Shown here piece after piece: positions 1 through 8,922 of a stretch of 35,992 bases of DNA. The number at the start of each line of letters is the position of its first letter. Within the stretch, counting starts at the first letter, position 1. A program made the position numbers and the translations under genes. The notes beneath the pieces are model-generated. The model did no database searches. It worked only from the letters and a program-made list of their open reading frames with translations, and was not told where the DNA came from. The stretch is from DATAEK01 sp036258055 (GTDB lineage: Bacteria > Acidobacteriota > Vicinamibacteria > Vicinamibacterales > 2-12-FULL-66-21), in NCBI GenBank assembly GCA_036258055.1, contig DATAEK010000233.1, positions 1 through 35,992 of the forward strand, in the 5' to 3' direction.

Positions 1-755
<755 letters not shown>

Positions 756-1339
756 GGCTTACTCAGCTAGTTTGACAATCGCCGCTCCTTCCGACCGACC
801 CACTCGGCATCGCACAAGCGTGCTCTCTCGAAAATGGACGTCGCCACCTCCCGCATCGCGCGTTTGCAAGAGCTCGCAAGCCATTCCGAAACACGCGTCC
901 ACGATTGGATTCGAACGGCCATCACGCTAGACAGCCGGTAACGCGGAGGTTTCACCCGTCGGTCGATCCGCGACGAGTGCTCGCTCGACTGCGTTTGCGG
1001 CGCAACGACCGAGTCGGCGCGGGATAGCAGCTGCGGTGCCAGAGCGGAACCATGAGCCGCAGGGCCTGTCCCGTCATCGAGCCGGGGATCGTCGGTCGAG
1101 TTCCGGCGAACCCGTTCGCCACGAATCGTCACTGTCAAGACGAACGATCTTAAACGGAGGACCGGCTGCAGGCTAGCAGTGTGAAACACTGAACTAGCTG
1201 ATCTGCTCGACCAGCATCTCTCCGCCGGTCCTATCGTAGAACGTCATCGTCATCCGACCCGTGGTCCACCCTTAAAACGAGCGCGTAACAGAACCTCCAA
1301 AACCTGACCCACGTCGTCGGCGACGTAGCGTGAACAGGT
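756..1339. other. Gene-poor stretch with one strong hairpin
   Basis: I see no convincing gene here; open frames on both strands lack a ribosome site or recognisable protein. A compact hairpin lies at 1172-1198: GCTAG plus CAGTGT, loop GAA, then ACACTG, two unpaired A and CTAGC. It has no T-run, so it is not a standard terminator. The right end (about 1270-1330) lies just before a transposase stub and may hold the degraded end of that IS element. Confidence 0.4.
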
Positions 1340-1477
1340 ATGGCCGCCGCGCTGCTTCCAGATCCGTTGTGGGATCTTGTCGAACCGTTCTTGCCAACTC
1401 CACCCCATCGGCCGAAGGGCGGACGGTGCGCGCTGATTTGTTGGGAGTCGCTGCGCAAGACATGGAGGGTCGCCTGA
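1340..1477 (+). pseudogene. IS5-type transposase N-terminal remnant
   Basis: A 45-codon frame reads LLPDPLWDLVEPFLPTPPHR followed by a PKGGR motif. This is the typical N-terminus of IS5-group transposases (the 'LWxxVEPLLPxxxxRxKGGR' region, DUF4096-like). The frame stops at 1477 and nothing downstream resembles the DDE catalytic domain, so about 85% of the gene is missing. The element is dead. The preceding 60-70 bases may contain the old terminal inverted repeat, but I cannot find a matching right end. Confidence 0.6.
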
Positions 1478-1619
1478 AGCCGATGCCATCTTTCCCTGGC
1501 GTTCGTCGCCAAAACCGCCGTTCTTCGTGGAAATCGCGTCCATGACAACCCAGCGAGCCCTAATCCGGCTATCATCCCTCGAGAAATCATGTGAGCTCAT
1601 TTTCGTGAGGAGGGTGTCG

Positions 1620-1901
1620 ATGGCATTCGGTATGTATTTCCGACCAACAGGTTTTACGCCGGCAGTGTACGACAACGTCCTCAAGCAGCTCGAACAGGCG
1701 GGCGCTGGCTTCGGTAAGGTTCCAGGTCGCCGGTTCCATTGCGCCATGGAGGTTGACGGTGCGGTCTCGGTCTTCGATGTGTGGGACTCGATGGAACAGT
1801 TCCAGAAGTTCGGCGAGACGCTGGTGCCCATCATGAAAAAGCTCGGCGCTGACCCCGGCCAGCCTCAAATCATGAAGGTGCATAATGTCAAGAACGGCTA
1901 A
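1620..1901 (+). CDS. Small ABM-like (dimeric alpha-beta barrel) protein
   Basis: A 93-residue protein starting MAFGMYFRPTGFT. The ATG at 1620 is preceded by GAGGAGGG at 1607-1614, an excellent ribosome site, so I prefer it to the longer in-frame start at 1527. The order helix-rich N-terminus, central RFHCAMEVDGAVSVFDVWDS strand pair, then a helix with phenylalanines and a C-terminal 'PQIMKVHNV' strand resembles small stress-responsive or antibiotic-biosynthesis-monooxygenase-like barrels found in soil bacteria. No catalytic residue can be named. It stands alone between an IS remnant and a decayed region, yet its frame and ribosome site are intact, so it is probably expressed. Fold assignment is moderate; function is unknown. 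Confidence 0.75.
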   Translation: MAFGMYFRPTGFTPAVYDNVLKQLEQAGAGFGKVPGRRFHCAMEVDGAVSVFDVWDSMEQFQKFGETLVPIMKKLGADPGQPQIMKVHNVKNG

Positions 1902-2109
1902 TCGCCGGGACGCGCTCAAGCTCGCCACGTTGCGGTGAGCGCGGGTTCCTGACCGCAGTCCGGCCGCCGACGCTCGATGAGGAAGCGGTCCGCGACCCGT
2001 GTCGCGCCGGCGATGATGCCCGGGAAGATCGGCAGCGGTGCGCCATCGCCTGGAGAAGGTACTCTTGCGCCGCGGCCTGCAGAACCCGGACGCAACTGGA
2101 CGCGCGCGC

Positions 2110-2280
2110 ACCAGCAATTGGATCGCACGCCTCGCGTTGACCCAACCCGCCCAAATGCCCAAGGTCGGCAATACGACGTCGCGCCCGATGGGCGCTTCCT
2201 GATCGCCACGGTGCTCGACAACAGTGCCACCGCGCCGATCACGTTGCCTGACGAACTGGAATCCCGAGGCGAAGAAGTAG
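2110..2280 (+). pseudogene. Relic of a TolB/WD40-type kinase C-terminus
   Basis: The frame through 2166-2237 reads YDVAPDGRFLIATVLDN then SATAPIT. After one extra base it continues as LTNWNPEAKK and a TAG at 2278-2280. 'YDVSPDGxRFLVN...PITVVLNW' is the standard last blade of the propeller kinases in this window (compare the last residues of the kinase ending at 26842). Just upstream, another frame reads ARLALTQPAQMPKVG, the segment that normally precedes it. At least two frameshifts and the loss of the rest of the gene make it a pseudogene. Confidence 0.6.
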
Positions 2281-2317
2281 TCGCCGCGCAGATAAGTCCT
2301 CGTGCGTCGCGTAGTGT

Positions 2318-2464
2318 TTAGGAGTCGGCCCGAAGGCACCCATCCGACGAGAGCCGTTTGGGGGTTTTGTTACAGGCTCTTTTAAGCGCCCGCACATACT
2401 CCGAGAGCGTCCTCCTACTACCGAGCCGGGCGTGGAGGTCGTTGATTTGCTCGATAGTAAACAT
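2318..2464 (-). pseudogene. Truncated DUF1398 (YbcV-like) gene
   Basis: Reading on the minus strand from the ATG at 2464 gives MFTIEQINDLHARLGSRRTL and then SEYVRALKR. This matches the N-terminus of DUF1398 proteins (MFTxxQIxxxHxxxxSxxxxxxYxxxLKxxG). Family members are about 130 residues; this one degenerates after about 30 residues and stops at 48, with SSDG the only later echo of the family's 'SDGH' motif. The upstream side is replaced by a tRNA fragment. I regard it as a dead gene cut by recombination. Confidence 0.6.
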
Positions 2465-2506
2465 GTTGATCGCGAGTTGGAGCAAGCTATGTCGATCGCC
2501 TATTGC

Positions 2507-2553
2507 GACTCTTAGTCTGCGGGTTGAAGGTTCGATTCCTTCGCGGCTCACCA
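2507..2553 (+). tRNA. 3' half of a tRNA-Lys(CTT), probable att-site scar
   Basis: The sequence has an anticodon loop CTCTTAG (2509-2515, anticodon CTT), 3' anticodon stem TCTGC, a 5-base variable loop, T arm GAAGG-TTCGATT-CCTTC (2526-2542), acceptor strand GCGGCTC, discriminator A and an encoded CCA (2551-2553). No D arm or 5' acceptor strand (expected GAGCCGC) is found upstream; pairing of the anticodon stem already fails three bases before the loop. It is therefore a fragment, not a functional tRNA. A breakpoint at the anticodon loop is where tyrosine recombinases commonly cross over, and a broken tyrosine recombinase lies at 4291-4723. Confidence 0.65.
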
Positions 2554-2698
2554 CCTAACTGCTTCTACCCATTCACGTTTTCTGTCGCGGGATCGGCCGT
2601 TTCCACGGCGTCTCCATGCCCTTTGGAACCGGCTGATCCAAGAGCCGGATGGCATCGACGACACGCGCCACGCTCACGCGCGTAATCGACAGAGATTT

Positions 2699-4072
2699 TC
2701 ACCGCCAGCCGACCAAGCCTTTGACGCGGGACAGCAAGAGCGCCGGGTCGTACGCGATTCCGTTCGCCAAGACGATCTCGACGTTGTCAATGTCGCGAAT
2801 ATCTTGATCAGGAGCACCGCGTACGACCTGCAGATCGGCTTCCTTGCCCACGGCGATACTGCCGGTGCGGTCTTGGATACCGAGGAACGTGGCTCCGCTG
2901 AGCGTTGCCATGCGTATGGTCTCGAGCGGCGTGAATCCTATCGCGACCGCCTGCTTGATGCTGTCATGGTCCGCGACACCCGGCATCCGTCCGGCGCCCA
3001 AGGCATTGGGATCAGAGCCCAATACGAGGCGGCCGCCGGCGCGCGCGAATGCCAGCGTCAGGTCTCCCGAGATCTGGCGCAACGGCTGGTCGCGGCGAAC
3101 CGGCACCGATCCGTCAGCCAGTTTCATCTGCTCGCGCTCGTATCTCTCCCGGCGATCGCGATGCAAGAGCTCCACTTGATCCGGTGGAAGCGAGAGGTTT
3201 GCTGTTACGGGCGTAAACGTCAAAACGACCTTTCGCTCGATGAGCAGCCGAATGAGACTCTGCGCCTCCGGGCCGTTCGGATCGGTCCCAAGGTCGTCTT
3301 TCGTTCTCCGAGTACACGGTCCGAACGCGTGCTCGAGATTGTCGATTCCAATCTCGGCGGCCTCTCGGCAGGTCACCGATGCGAGGTGAGCTGTCACGGG
3401 GAGTCCAAGGCGATGAGCCTCGTCGATGATTGCCGCAAGAGCATCCTTCGAGATTTGCTGGTACACCTTAAACGACGTGAAACCTTCCGCTGCCCAGTAG
3501 CGGACGGCGCGGCGCCCATCCTCCGGGTCGCGGACGATCTTCTCCGTGAGAAAGCGGCCGCCTTCGCCGTTGAGGAACGGCCCGGTCAGATGCATTTCCG
3601 GTCCGGGCATGGTTCCGCGGTCGATGCCGCGTTTGACGTTCAGGTCAACGTAGGGATGATCGGTTCCGGCGGTTCGAATCGTGGTCACCCCAAATGCCAG
3701 ATACAGGCGCGGTGAGGTGAACGGCTGCGGGATCGTGATGATCTCCGCCGTGCCGTCGAACATGTGCTCGTGGAGCATCACGAAGCCAGGCAGCACCGTC
3801 CTTCCATCGAGATCGAGCGTACGGGTCCCTTCCGGGACGTTCATATCGGCGGCATTACCTATCGCACGAATTTGACCCCTTTCGATGATCAGCGTCTGGT
3901 TCTGCCTGGCGGGAGCGCCCGTGCCATCGACGATTCTGACGTTTCTCAGTGCGATGCGTGAGACGTCGCGAAGGAGGGGCATCGCCTCGTCCTGCGCACT
4001 CGGTGTCTGAGCAATGACCGTCACCGCTGTCGCCAGCCCGAACAGAAGGGACGCAATGCCTTGAGGTCGCAT
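2699..4072 (-). CDS. Exported amidohydrolase (imidazolonepropionase-like)
   Basis: A 457-residue metal-dependent amidohydrolase. It has a signal peptide (residues 1-21, ending near VIAQ), the small beta domain before the barrel (IVDGTGAPARQNQTLIIERG), the metal motif HEH at 101-103, a Lys in FKVY (202) that could be the carboxylated bridging ligand, His229 (VTAHL), His248 (LEHAF) and Asp354 (LGSDPN). This set is complete for the binuclear family. Members cleave cyclic amides or dipeptides; the substrate cannot be read from sequence. The ATG at 4072 has GAGGG four bases upstream. The gene lies between the tRNA scar and the integrase relic, so it may be cargo of a former integrated element (inference). 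Confidence 0.92.
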   Translation of the reverse strand: MRPQGIASLLFGLATAVTVIAQTPSAQDEAMPLLRDVSRIALRNVRIVDGTGAPARQNQTLIIERGQIRAIGNAADMNVPEGTRTLDLDGRTVLPGFVMLHEHMFDGTAEIITIPQPFTSPRLYLAFGVTTIRTAGTDHPYVDLNVKRGIDRGTMPGPEMHLTGPFLNGEGGRFLTEKIVRDPEDGRRAVRYWAAEGFTSFKVYQQISKDALAAIIDEAHRLGLPVTAHLASVTCREAAEIGIDNLEHAFGPCTRRTKDDLGTDPNGPEAQSLIRLLIERKVVLTFTPVTANLSLPPDQVELLHRDRRERYEREQMKLADGSVPVRRDQPLRQISGDLTLAFARAGGRLVLGSDPNALGAGRMPGVADHDSIKQAVAIGFTPLETIRMATLSGATFLGIQDRTGSIAVGKEADLQVVRGAPDQDIRDIDNVEIVLANGIAYDPALLLSRVKGLVGWR

Positions 4073-4095
4073 AAGCCCTCCACGCCGTCAAAGAG

Positions 4096-4189
4096 ACCGC
4101 AGGACCAGATACCGCAGGACCAGATAATGTGCGCGTTCGCGACGCTCAGGTCAAGGTCTACATTCAGCAACAGGTCTACATTCAGCAAA
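4096..4189. repeat. Two short tandem duplications
   Basis: A 15-bp unit accgcaggaccagat occurs twice head to tail (4096-4110, 4111-4125). An 18-bp unit starting aggtctacattcagca occurs twice (4154-4171, 4172-4189) with one mismatch at the last base. They lie between the amidohydrolase start and the integrase relic. They may mark slipped-strand events or iterated binding sites at the end of the old element; neither is proven. Confidence 0.75.
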
Positions 4190-4290
4190 CGGCAAGCGCT
4201 TGCCGTGACGTTTCGTAGGGTGTCCGGAGTAACGCCGGAGGGAGGGACGTTCTACGAAGCTGTCGGCGACGGTGAAGGAGGCCGTCGCCG

Positions 4291-4723
4291 ATGCCGAAGT
4301 CGAAATCTCGCAAGAAGAAGTCGCCGAAGCGCGTCCTCGCGCTCCTGGACCTCGAAACACTCCAAAACGGCCGCGCTGAACAGCCTGATGTCCGCGAGCG
4401 GCCAGCGTACCTACGACCACGCCACACGCGAGTTTGTCGTCTAGTACTGTTCGGAGCCACTCCTTGGGTTCAACCGCACTGTCGTTCTCGGGTACCGGAT
4501 TTACCTCGAACTGCGGGGCTATGCGCCTGCCACCATTCAACCTTCGGCTCGCCGCGGTTCGGCGCGTGGCGTACGAGGCTGCCGACGCCGGTCTGCTGAG
4601 TCCCGGGCTCGCGGCGGGCATTCGCCGCGTGAAAGGCGTACGACGCATCGGCGTTCGACTCGGGAACTGGCTGACCCCCGAACAGAGCCGACGGCTGCTC
4701 GATCGCGGGACGGCACCGCCGAC
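4291..4723 (+). pseudogene. Tyrosine recombinase (integrase), broken and truncated
   Basis: Three frames join into one XerC/phage-type integrase N-terminus. From the ATG at 4291 the first frame reads MPKSKSRKKK to VLALLDLE. Removing one base at 4357 continues as HSKTAALNSLMSASGQRTYD and on to REFVV. A TAG at 4442-4444 replaces a codon, very likely Trp, then comes YCSEP and RTVVLGYRIYLELRGYAPATI. Removing one base at 4538 gives NLRLAAVRRVAYEAADAGLL to NWLTPEQSRRLLD. This is the core-binding (SAM-like) domain. The catalytic R-H-R-Y domain is absent, replaced by the 3' end of the convergent acylase gene. Three small lesions over 430 bp suggest fairly recent decay. Confidence 0.85.
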
Positions 4724-4731
4724 GCTGCGAT

Positions 4732-7158
4732 TCACGGTGCATTTGCGAACAGACGCATCGGCTTGTACTCGAAGTTGCGATAGCGCTCGAGCTGATCCCT
4801 GAAGTGCGGGTCGAGCGTGCCGTCGGGCGCGATGAAGCCGCTCTGACCCAAAGGAAGGATGCTCTCGCTGTTCGGCGTGGGATTGCTCAAGACGACGATG
4901 TACACGTACGTGGCTCGATTTGAGTCGAGCATGGTGGCCACTTCTGGAACCGCGGGATAGAGCGTGTGGCGGAACCTTACGATATCCCGTGGTTGTGTCG
5001 ACCACGCACTCGGGTTCGGACCTAGGGCGGCGAGCGCCTGGTCGAAGGCCGCTGATATCACCGTATTTGGATTCATACCATTGAAGTAGTCGCGGCTGGG
5101 CGGAACGCCGGAGCCGCCGCCCAGAGCGTCATCCAAGACGTGGATGAGCATATTGGTGCTGGCCTGGCTGACCTGTGTACCCAACTCGTCGCCGAATGTG
5201 TTGACACGCATGACCTCGAGCCACTTCGCGAAGATCACCTGCCCGGCCTCGCGCGTGGTGGCGGCGATCGGCTCCTTAAAAACGCTGCCGTCCCAGGCTG
5301 TGAGCACGGCCCTGGCCTGTGAAGCCAGCGCATTGGACGGGGGCACCACGTCGAGAGCATTCAAGAGGTAAGGCTTGAGATAGCGCGCTTCTCGACCGTC
5401 GCCGCCTTGGTCCGTGCGGGCGATGTCTTTGGCGATGTCCTTCATGTCGTTGAGCGAGATGAGGCCGTTCGCTAGGCGCTCGTCGATCTCCAAGGATCGC
5501 CACTGCTTACCAAAGCTTCTCTGATCGGGGTTCGGGTAGCCCAGACTGGGCTTGCTGTTCCAGCTCGAGAGCCAGCCGCGCGTGGGATTGATGGAGAAGG
5601 GGACGGGCCGGAACTCTCCAGTCCACTCGGCGTTCCCCGTTCCCGGTAGGGGAAGTCGAGGATCGAAGCCGACTGGGCGAATCGGGACTTTACCAGAGAG
5701 CCAGTAGGCGATGTTGCCCACCTTGTCGGCGTAGAGAAAATTGTGACAGACCTCCAGTCGGCGGACCGCTGCCTCGAACTCTTGCAGGTTCCTCGCGCGA
5801 TTAATACCCAGGAATTGTTTCGCTGACTCGATCTCGCGTTTCCAGACGACGCGCTTCTGGGTGAAGACCACACCCGGCCCTGTGCCCACGACCGGGCCGT
5901 GGACGGTACGTCGCACGGTGAGATTGACAGATGGCGCACCCTTGACCTTGATGACTTCGATCCGCGTTTCAAACGGGGTGCAAACGCCCTTGAAAAGGTA
6001 TCCCCCGCCGCAAAGCGTCTCAATGTAGGTATCTCGGGTGTCCCCGAACGTACCGCTCGTCATGGCCCACGCCATGTGGTCAGTGCGGCCCGCGTAGACG
6101 AAGGGGACGCCGGCGAAGGCCCGGCCCATCACGTTGAAGCCGTTCCCTCCCTTGAGATGCACCTCGTGAAAGAGCTCCGGCGTATTGAAATCGACTTGAG
6201 GACCGCCGAACAGCATGGCAGACCCGTTAGCGCTCTTCGCAGCACTGACGATCCAACCATGACTGCCTGCCGAAATGGGTACGCCGACCATCCTCAAGAC
6301 TGCGTCGGCCTGTTCCTCCAGCGATACTTCACTCTCTTGCGTGGCCCCCTGGAGCTGGTCGGGGAGCGCGGGCGTTCGAGGGTCCGCACCCAGGCGCTTG
6401 TCTACGGCCCGTTCGGCAGGCACACTCACGGGCGTCTCGGGATCATCGATCCAGCGCACGTCATTGAAGATGGCCAAGCCCGCCTCCTCGCCGTGCCTAG
6501 TGATTAGGCTCGTCAAGAGAGTCTGATTCTGGCGTTCTTGGCCGCCAGCCTGACCGAAGCGCGACTGATAAACGATGTTCGCCACGATATCGAGAGCCGT
6601 CCAGTGCGCCGGGACGCCCATTCCCAATGAGTGGAATTCGAAGGGCAGCTTGCTCGCCGGGTCGGCAGCCACGACGGCCGTGATGTAGTGGTTGATGCCG
6701 TCCGCGTAGGCGCTAAAGATCTCCGCCTCCTCGGCGTTGAGGAGGGCGAGCTGCTCGTGCAGTTCCGTCTCCGTATAGTGCCTGGTCCGGATGTCCGTGT
6801 CCGCGGCCAGGGCAGTGGACTGCCCGATTTGCACGTTGCTTGGCACAGTCGTCGCCCCGAGCAGCTCCGCGAGGCGACCCTGAGCGGCACGGCGGAAGAG
6901 CTCCAATTGCCAGAGGCGGTCCTGGGCGATGGCGTAACCATAGCCCTTGAACAGGCCGCGGTTGGTTTCGGCGAAGATGTGCGGGACGCCGAACTCGTCG
7001 CGGTAGATGCGGGCCTCATCTCCGTCGACGTGAAGCGTGGTGAACCCGTCAGCCCTCGCGCTCGGCTGTCTGACGCCGGGCTCCCGCAGGACCGAGCACG
7101 AAATGACCAACCCGAGCACCGACAACGACATGACCAATCCCGACGTGCTGACCTTCAT
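4732..7158 (-). CDS. Penicillin acylase family lipoprotein
   Basis: An 808-residue Ntn-hydrolase of the penicillin/AHL acylase family (PF01804). A lipoprotein signal ends in VIS-Cys21. The alpha-chain part contains FKGYGYAIAQDRLWQLELFR (about 70-90) and AAQGRLAELLGA. After a spacer, the beta chain would begin at Ser299 in ISAGSHGWIVS; autocleavage before this Ser frees the nucleophile. Most relatives have Asn after the Ser (GSNxWxV), here His. YADKVGNIAYWLSGKVPIR is also typical. The predicted action is cleavage of an amide such as an acyl-homoserine lactone, cyclic lipopeptide or beta-lactam in the periplasm; specificity cannot be decided. I use ATG 7158, with AGGTGG just upstream; a GTG at 7164 is possible. 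Confidence 0.92.
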   Translation of the reverse strand: MKVSTSGLVMSLSVLGLVISCSVLREPGVRQPSARADGFTTLHVDGDEARIYRDEFGVPHIFAETNRGLFKGYGYAIAQDRLWQLELFRRAAQGRLAELLGATTVPSNVQIGQSTALAADTDIRTRHYTETELHEQLALLNAEEAEIFSAYADGINHYITAVVAADPASKLPFEFHSLGMGVPAHWTALDIVANIVYQSRFGQAGGQERQNQTLLTSLITRHGEEAGLAIFNDVRWIDDPETPVSVPAERAVDKRLGADPRTPALPDQLQGATQESEVSLEEQADAVLRMVGVPISAGSHGWIVSAAKSANGSAMLFGGPQVDFNTPELFHEVHLKGGNGFNVMGRAFAGVPFVYAGRTDHMAWAMTSGTFGDTRDTYIETLCGGGYLFKGVCTPFETRIEVIKVKGAPSVNLTVRRTVHGPVVGTGPGVVFTQKRVVWKREIESAKQFLGINRARNLQEFEAAVRRLEVCHNFLYADKVGNIAYWLSGKVPIRPVGFDPRLPLPGTGNAEWTGEFRPVPFSINPTRGWLSSWNSKPSLGYPNPDQRSFGKQWRSLEIDERLANGLISLNDMKDIAKDIARTDQGGDGREARYLKPYLLNALDVVPPSNALASQARAVLTAWDGSVFKEPIAATTREAGQVIFAKWLEVMRVNTFGDELGTQVSQASTNMLIHVLDDALGGGSGVPPSRDYFNGMNPNTVISAAFDQALAALGPNPSAWSTQPRDIVRFRHTLYPAVPEVATMLDSNRATYVYIVVLSNPTPNSESILPLGQSGFIAPDGTLDPHFRDQLERYRNFEYKPMRLFANAP

Positions 7159-7252
7159 AGCCACCTGCGCGGTGATCGGTTGCTTGTTCGGCCGTCACGC
7201 GTCCATGCACGGGTAGGTAGGTGGCGCCTCGCCTCTCACAAGCGCACGCGGA

Positions 7253-7279
7253 GTGTATACACCTGCACTTCAATGCAGG
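7253..7279. promoter_or_regulatory. Palindromes upstream of the acylase gene
   Basis: About 95-120 bases upstream of the acylase start lie two touching symmetric elements: the perfect palindrome GTGTATACAC (7253-7262) and the hairpin CCTGCA-cttcaa-TGCAGG (7262-7279). Such a pair could be an operator for a dimeric regulator. There is no direct evidence for a binding protein. Confidence 0.3.
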
Positions 7280-7339
7280 CAACAATTCCTCTTCTCCGTC
7301 CTTTACGCGCTGCCACTGACGGAGTTGTGATCGTGTGAT

Positions 7340-7549
7340 TCACGTTCTGCTCGGTGGAAGCTGCAAACATAGCGCGATCGCGTGAACCGACGCAGCAACC
7401 TTTGGGTATTCGCCAACCTCGGCGGCCAACGCGATGGACACATTCTCGAGAAGCTCACGCACTTCCGCCAACGTAGGCACATCGAGGCGACCGCCGTTCA
7501 TGCGCTGCGTCACTGCTTTGGCATGGCGGCTCAAAGCCGTCGCGAACAT
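7340..7549 (-). CDS. Small hypothetical protein
   Basis: A 69-residue frame with natural-looking codon use and a helical, Ala/Glu/Val-rich middle (MNGGRLDVPTLAEVRELLEN, then AAEVGEYPKVAAS). I do not recognise it. It has no good ribosome site upstream of the ATG at 7549, and it may be the surviving end of a larger gene. It lies between the acylase promoter region and a lipocalin-like gene on the same strand. Confidence 0.3.
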   Translation of the reverse strand: MFATALSRHAKAVTQRMNGGRLDVPTLAEVRELLENVSIALAAEVGEYPKVAASVHAIALCLQLPPSRT

Positions 7550-7567
7550 ACGACCGCCGTCGACCGC

Positions 7568-8044
7568 TCAATTCAAGCGTCGGAAGCGGGTCTCAATCTT
7601 GTCCTTGTTGTCGAGGGTGCGCGTCAGGATTAGCGTCTCGCCTTCAAAGCGCACGTCAAACGTCTGCTCGGTGCCCTCGTTTCTCGGATCGGCAGACACC
7701 TCGATGTTGTGCGAAATGGCGCCATTGCCCAACACCTTGTAGGTACCCGACTGCCCCTGCATTCGAATGCGATCAGCGAGTTGCTCTTTCGTCCAGGTCG
7801 ATCGCGTCGCAGGATCGAGCTTCGCGCGGCCGGCGGCAGCCATGAACTGAATAAAGTAGCCGTCGAGATAAATCACCCGAAGCGGGCGCGACGGCTCGTC
7901 CGGCGACAGCCCCGTGGTCAGATTCTTATTCGACGTTCTTTCCCATACGCCGGCGACCGGATCCTTTGTTTGCGCCGATGCGACTGGGGGCGTGGCAGCT
8001 ATTAGCAGCGCCGCACAGCAGGCAGCGAAATATTTGTTGATCAT
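7568..8044 (-). CDS. Exported lipocalin-like protein
   Basis: A 158-residue protein with a clear signal peptide: Lys4, hydrophobic CCAALLIAATPP and cleavage after ASAQ. The mature part starts with DPVAGVWERTSN, the 'GtW' opening of lipocalin-like folds, and alternates short strands (RVIYLDGYFIQFM, FDVRFEGETLILTRT) as in the lipocalin-like family common in soil bacteria. The ATG at 8044 is chosen because the signal peptide begins there; a longer frame to 8137 adds no recognisable sequence. It probably binds a small hydrophobic ligand in the periplasm, but the ligand is unknown. Confidence 0.75.
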   Translation of the reverse strand: MINKYFAACCAALLIAATPPVASAQTKDPVAGVWERTSNKNLTTGLSPDEPSRPLRVIYLDGYFIQFMAAAGRAKLDPATRSTWTKEQLADRIRMQGQSGTYKVLGNGAISHNIEVSADPRNEGTEQTFDVRFEGETLILTRTLDNKDKIETRFRRLN

Positions 8045-8333
8045 GGCCACCAGCGTATCGCAATCAACGCCCCGGGCAACCCGAATCGGAAGAGTTGGAA
8101 CCAACTCTCTTCCCTGACTGTACCGGAGCACAAACATCAGGGGCGTAATTTCGCAAATCGTTGCCGATCCGTCGAACGTGCGTTCGCCGGGAAACCTGCT
8201 TCAGCGGTCAACTCTCAAGCGGTGAGCAGCCGAACTAGCCGCGCGGTCCGACAGTGACGCCCGAACGCGCCTGCGTGGGCCGGCTGGCGTTCGACGTGGC
8301 TCAACGGCACGTTGAGCGAGCCGCATGCGACTC
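8045..8333. other. Intergenic, no gene seen
   Basis: I see no open frame with a ribosome site or a recognised protein. The stretch should include the promoter of the lipocalin-like gene and the eroded 3' end of the AraC relic. Confidence 0.4.
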
Positions 8334-8706
8334 ACATCGCCCAGTGGCGCGCTCCAAAGAGGCGGCTGTACTCACGGCTGAACTGTGACGGGCTTTCATA
8401 GCCGACGCGCCCGGCAGCGCTGCAGGCGTCGAGGTTCTCGTTCAGCATCAGCTATCGTGCTTCCTGGAGGCGCCGCTGCTTTTGGTACAGCAAGGGCTGA
8501 CGCCCGTGAGGGCCCGGAAATGTTGCCGACACCTGCACGACCGATCCGACATTCAGCGTCAGCATCATGCCCAGGAACGGTTCGCGTGCGCTGGCGCGTG
8601 TCATGTGAGACACGACCGGCAAGTGGATGGTGGTCAGCATCGATTGCCCCGGCCCGTAGTCGATCGACTCGCTCCCGATCAGGACCTGCTTTCTCCCTGA
8701 GCGACA
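8334..8706 (-). pseudogene. AraC-family regulator with internal deletion
   Basis: Read on the minus strand from about 8706, the frame gives GRKQVLIGSESIDYGPGQSM and LPVVSHMTRASAREPFLGM. This is the AraC_N domain (PF06719). The end of this domain and the first helix-turn-helix are missing: the frame jumps from NVGSVVQVSATFPG to PHGRQPLLYQKQRRLQEAR, the core of the C-terminal DNA-binding domain. A TAG at 8452-8454 interrupts it, and the same frame continues as LMLNENLDACSAAGRVGYES and PSQFSREYSRLFGA, the second helix-turn-helix. So a large in-frame deletion, one nonsense codon and loss of the N-terminus have destroyed it. Without helix 1 it could not bind DNA normally. Confidence 0.85.
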
Positions 8707-8922
8707 ACGCCGAGACCCAGAAGGTGGCTTCACATTAACGCCCCTGACGGCAGCACCGTATCGACATCCTGCGGACGGTGTTCCCCGTCGTTGCCGTCCA
8801 ACCTGAGGAATCGCTGGGCCGGATTTCTTCGGCACGGCCTTCTCCGTCGCACCCGGTCTGTTCATGGGGCAGACGGAGCGAGCGTCACTTCTTCTTGTAG
8901 ATTGGTCAGCCCGCGAGCGCTT

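Noticed and set aside
834..941. 35-residue plus-strand frame MDVATSRIARLQELASHSET
   Set aside because: No ribosome site, no family match and no neighbour link; too short to support.
1977..2321. Long plus-strand frame as an intact gene
   Set aside because: Only its middle matches a kinase propeller end, and the true C-terminus is in another frame, so it is a relic.
2318..2554. Minus-strand frame beginning VSREGIEPSTRRLRV and running into the DUF1398 start
   Set aside because: The first part is the antisense of a tRNA 3' end, a well-known false protein. Only the part from 2464 matches a family.
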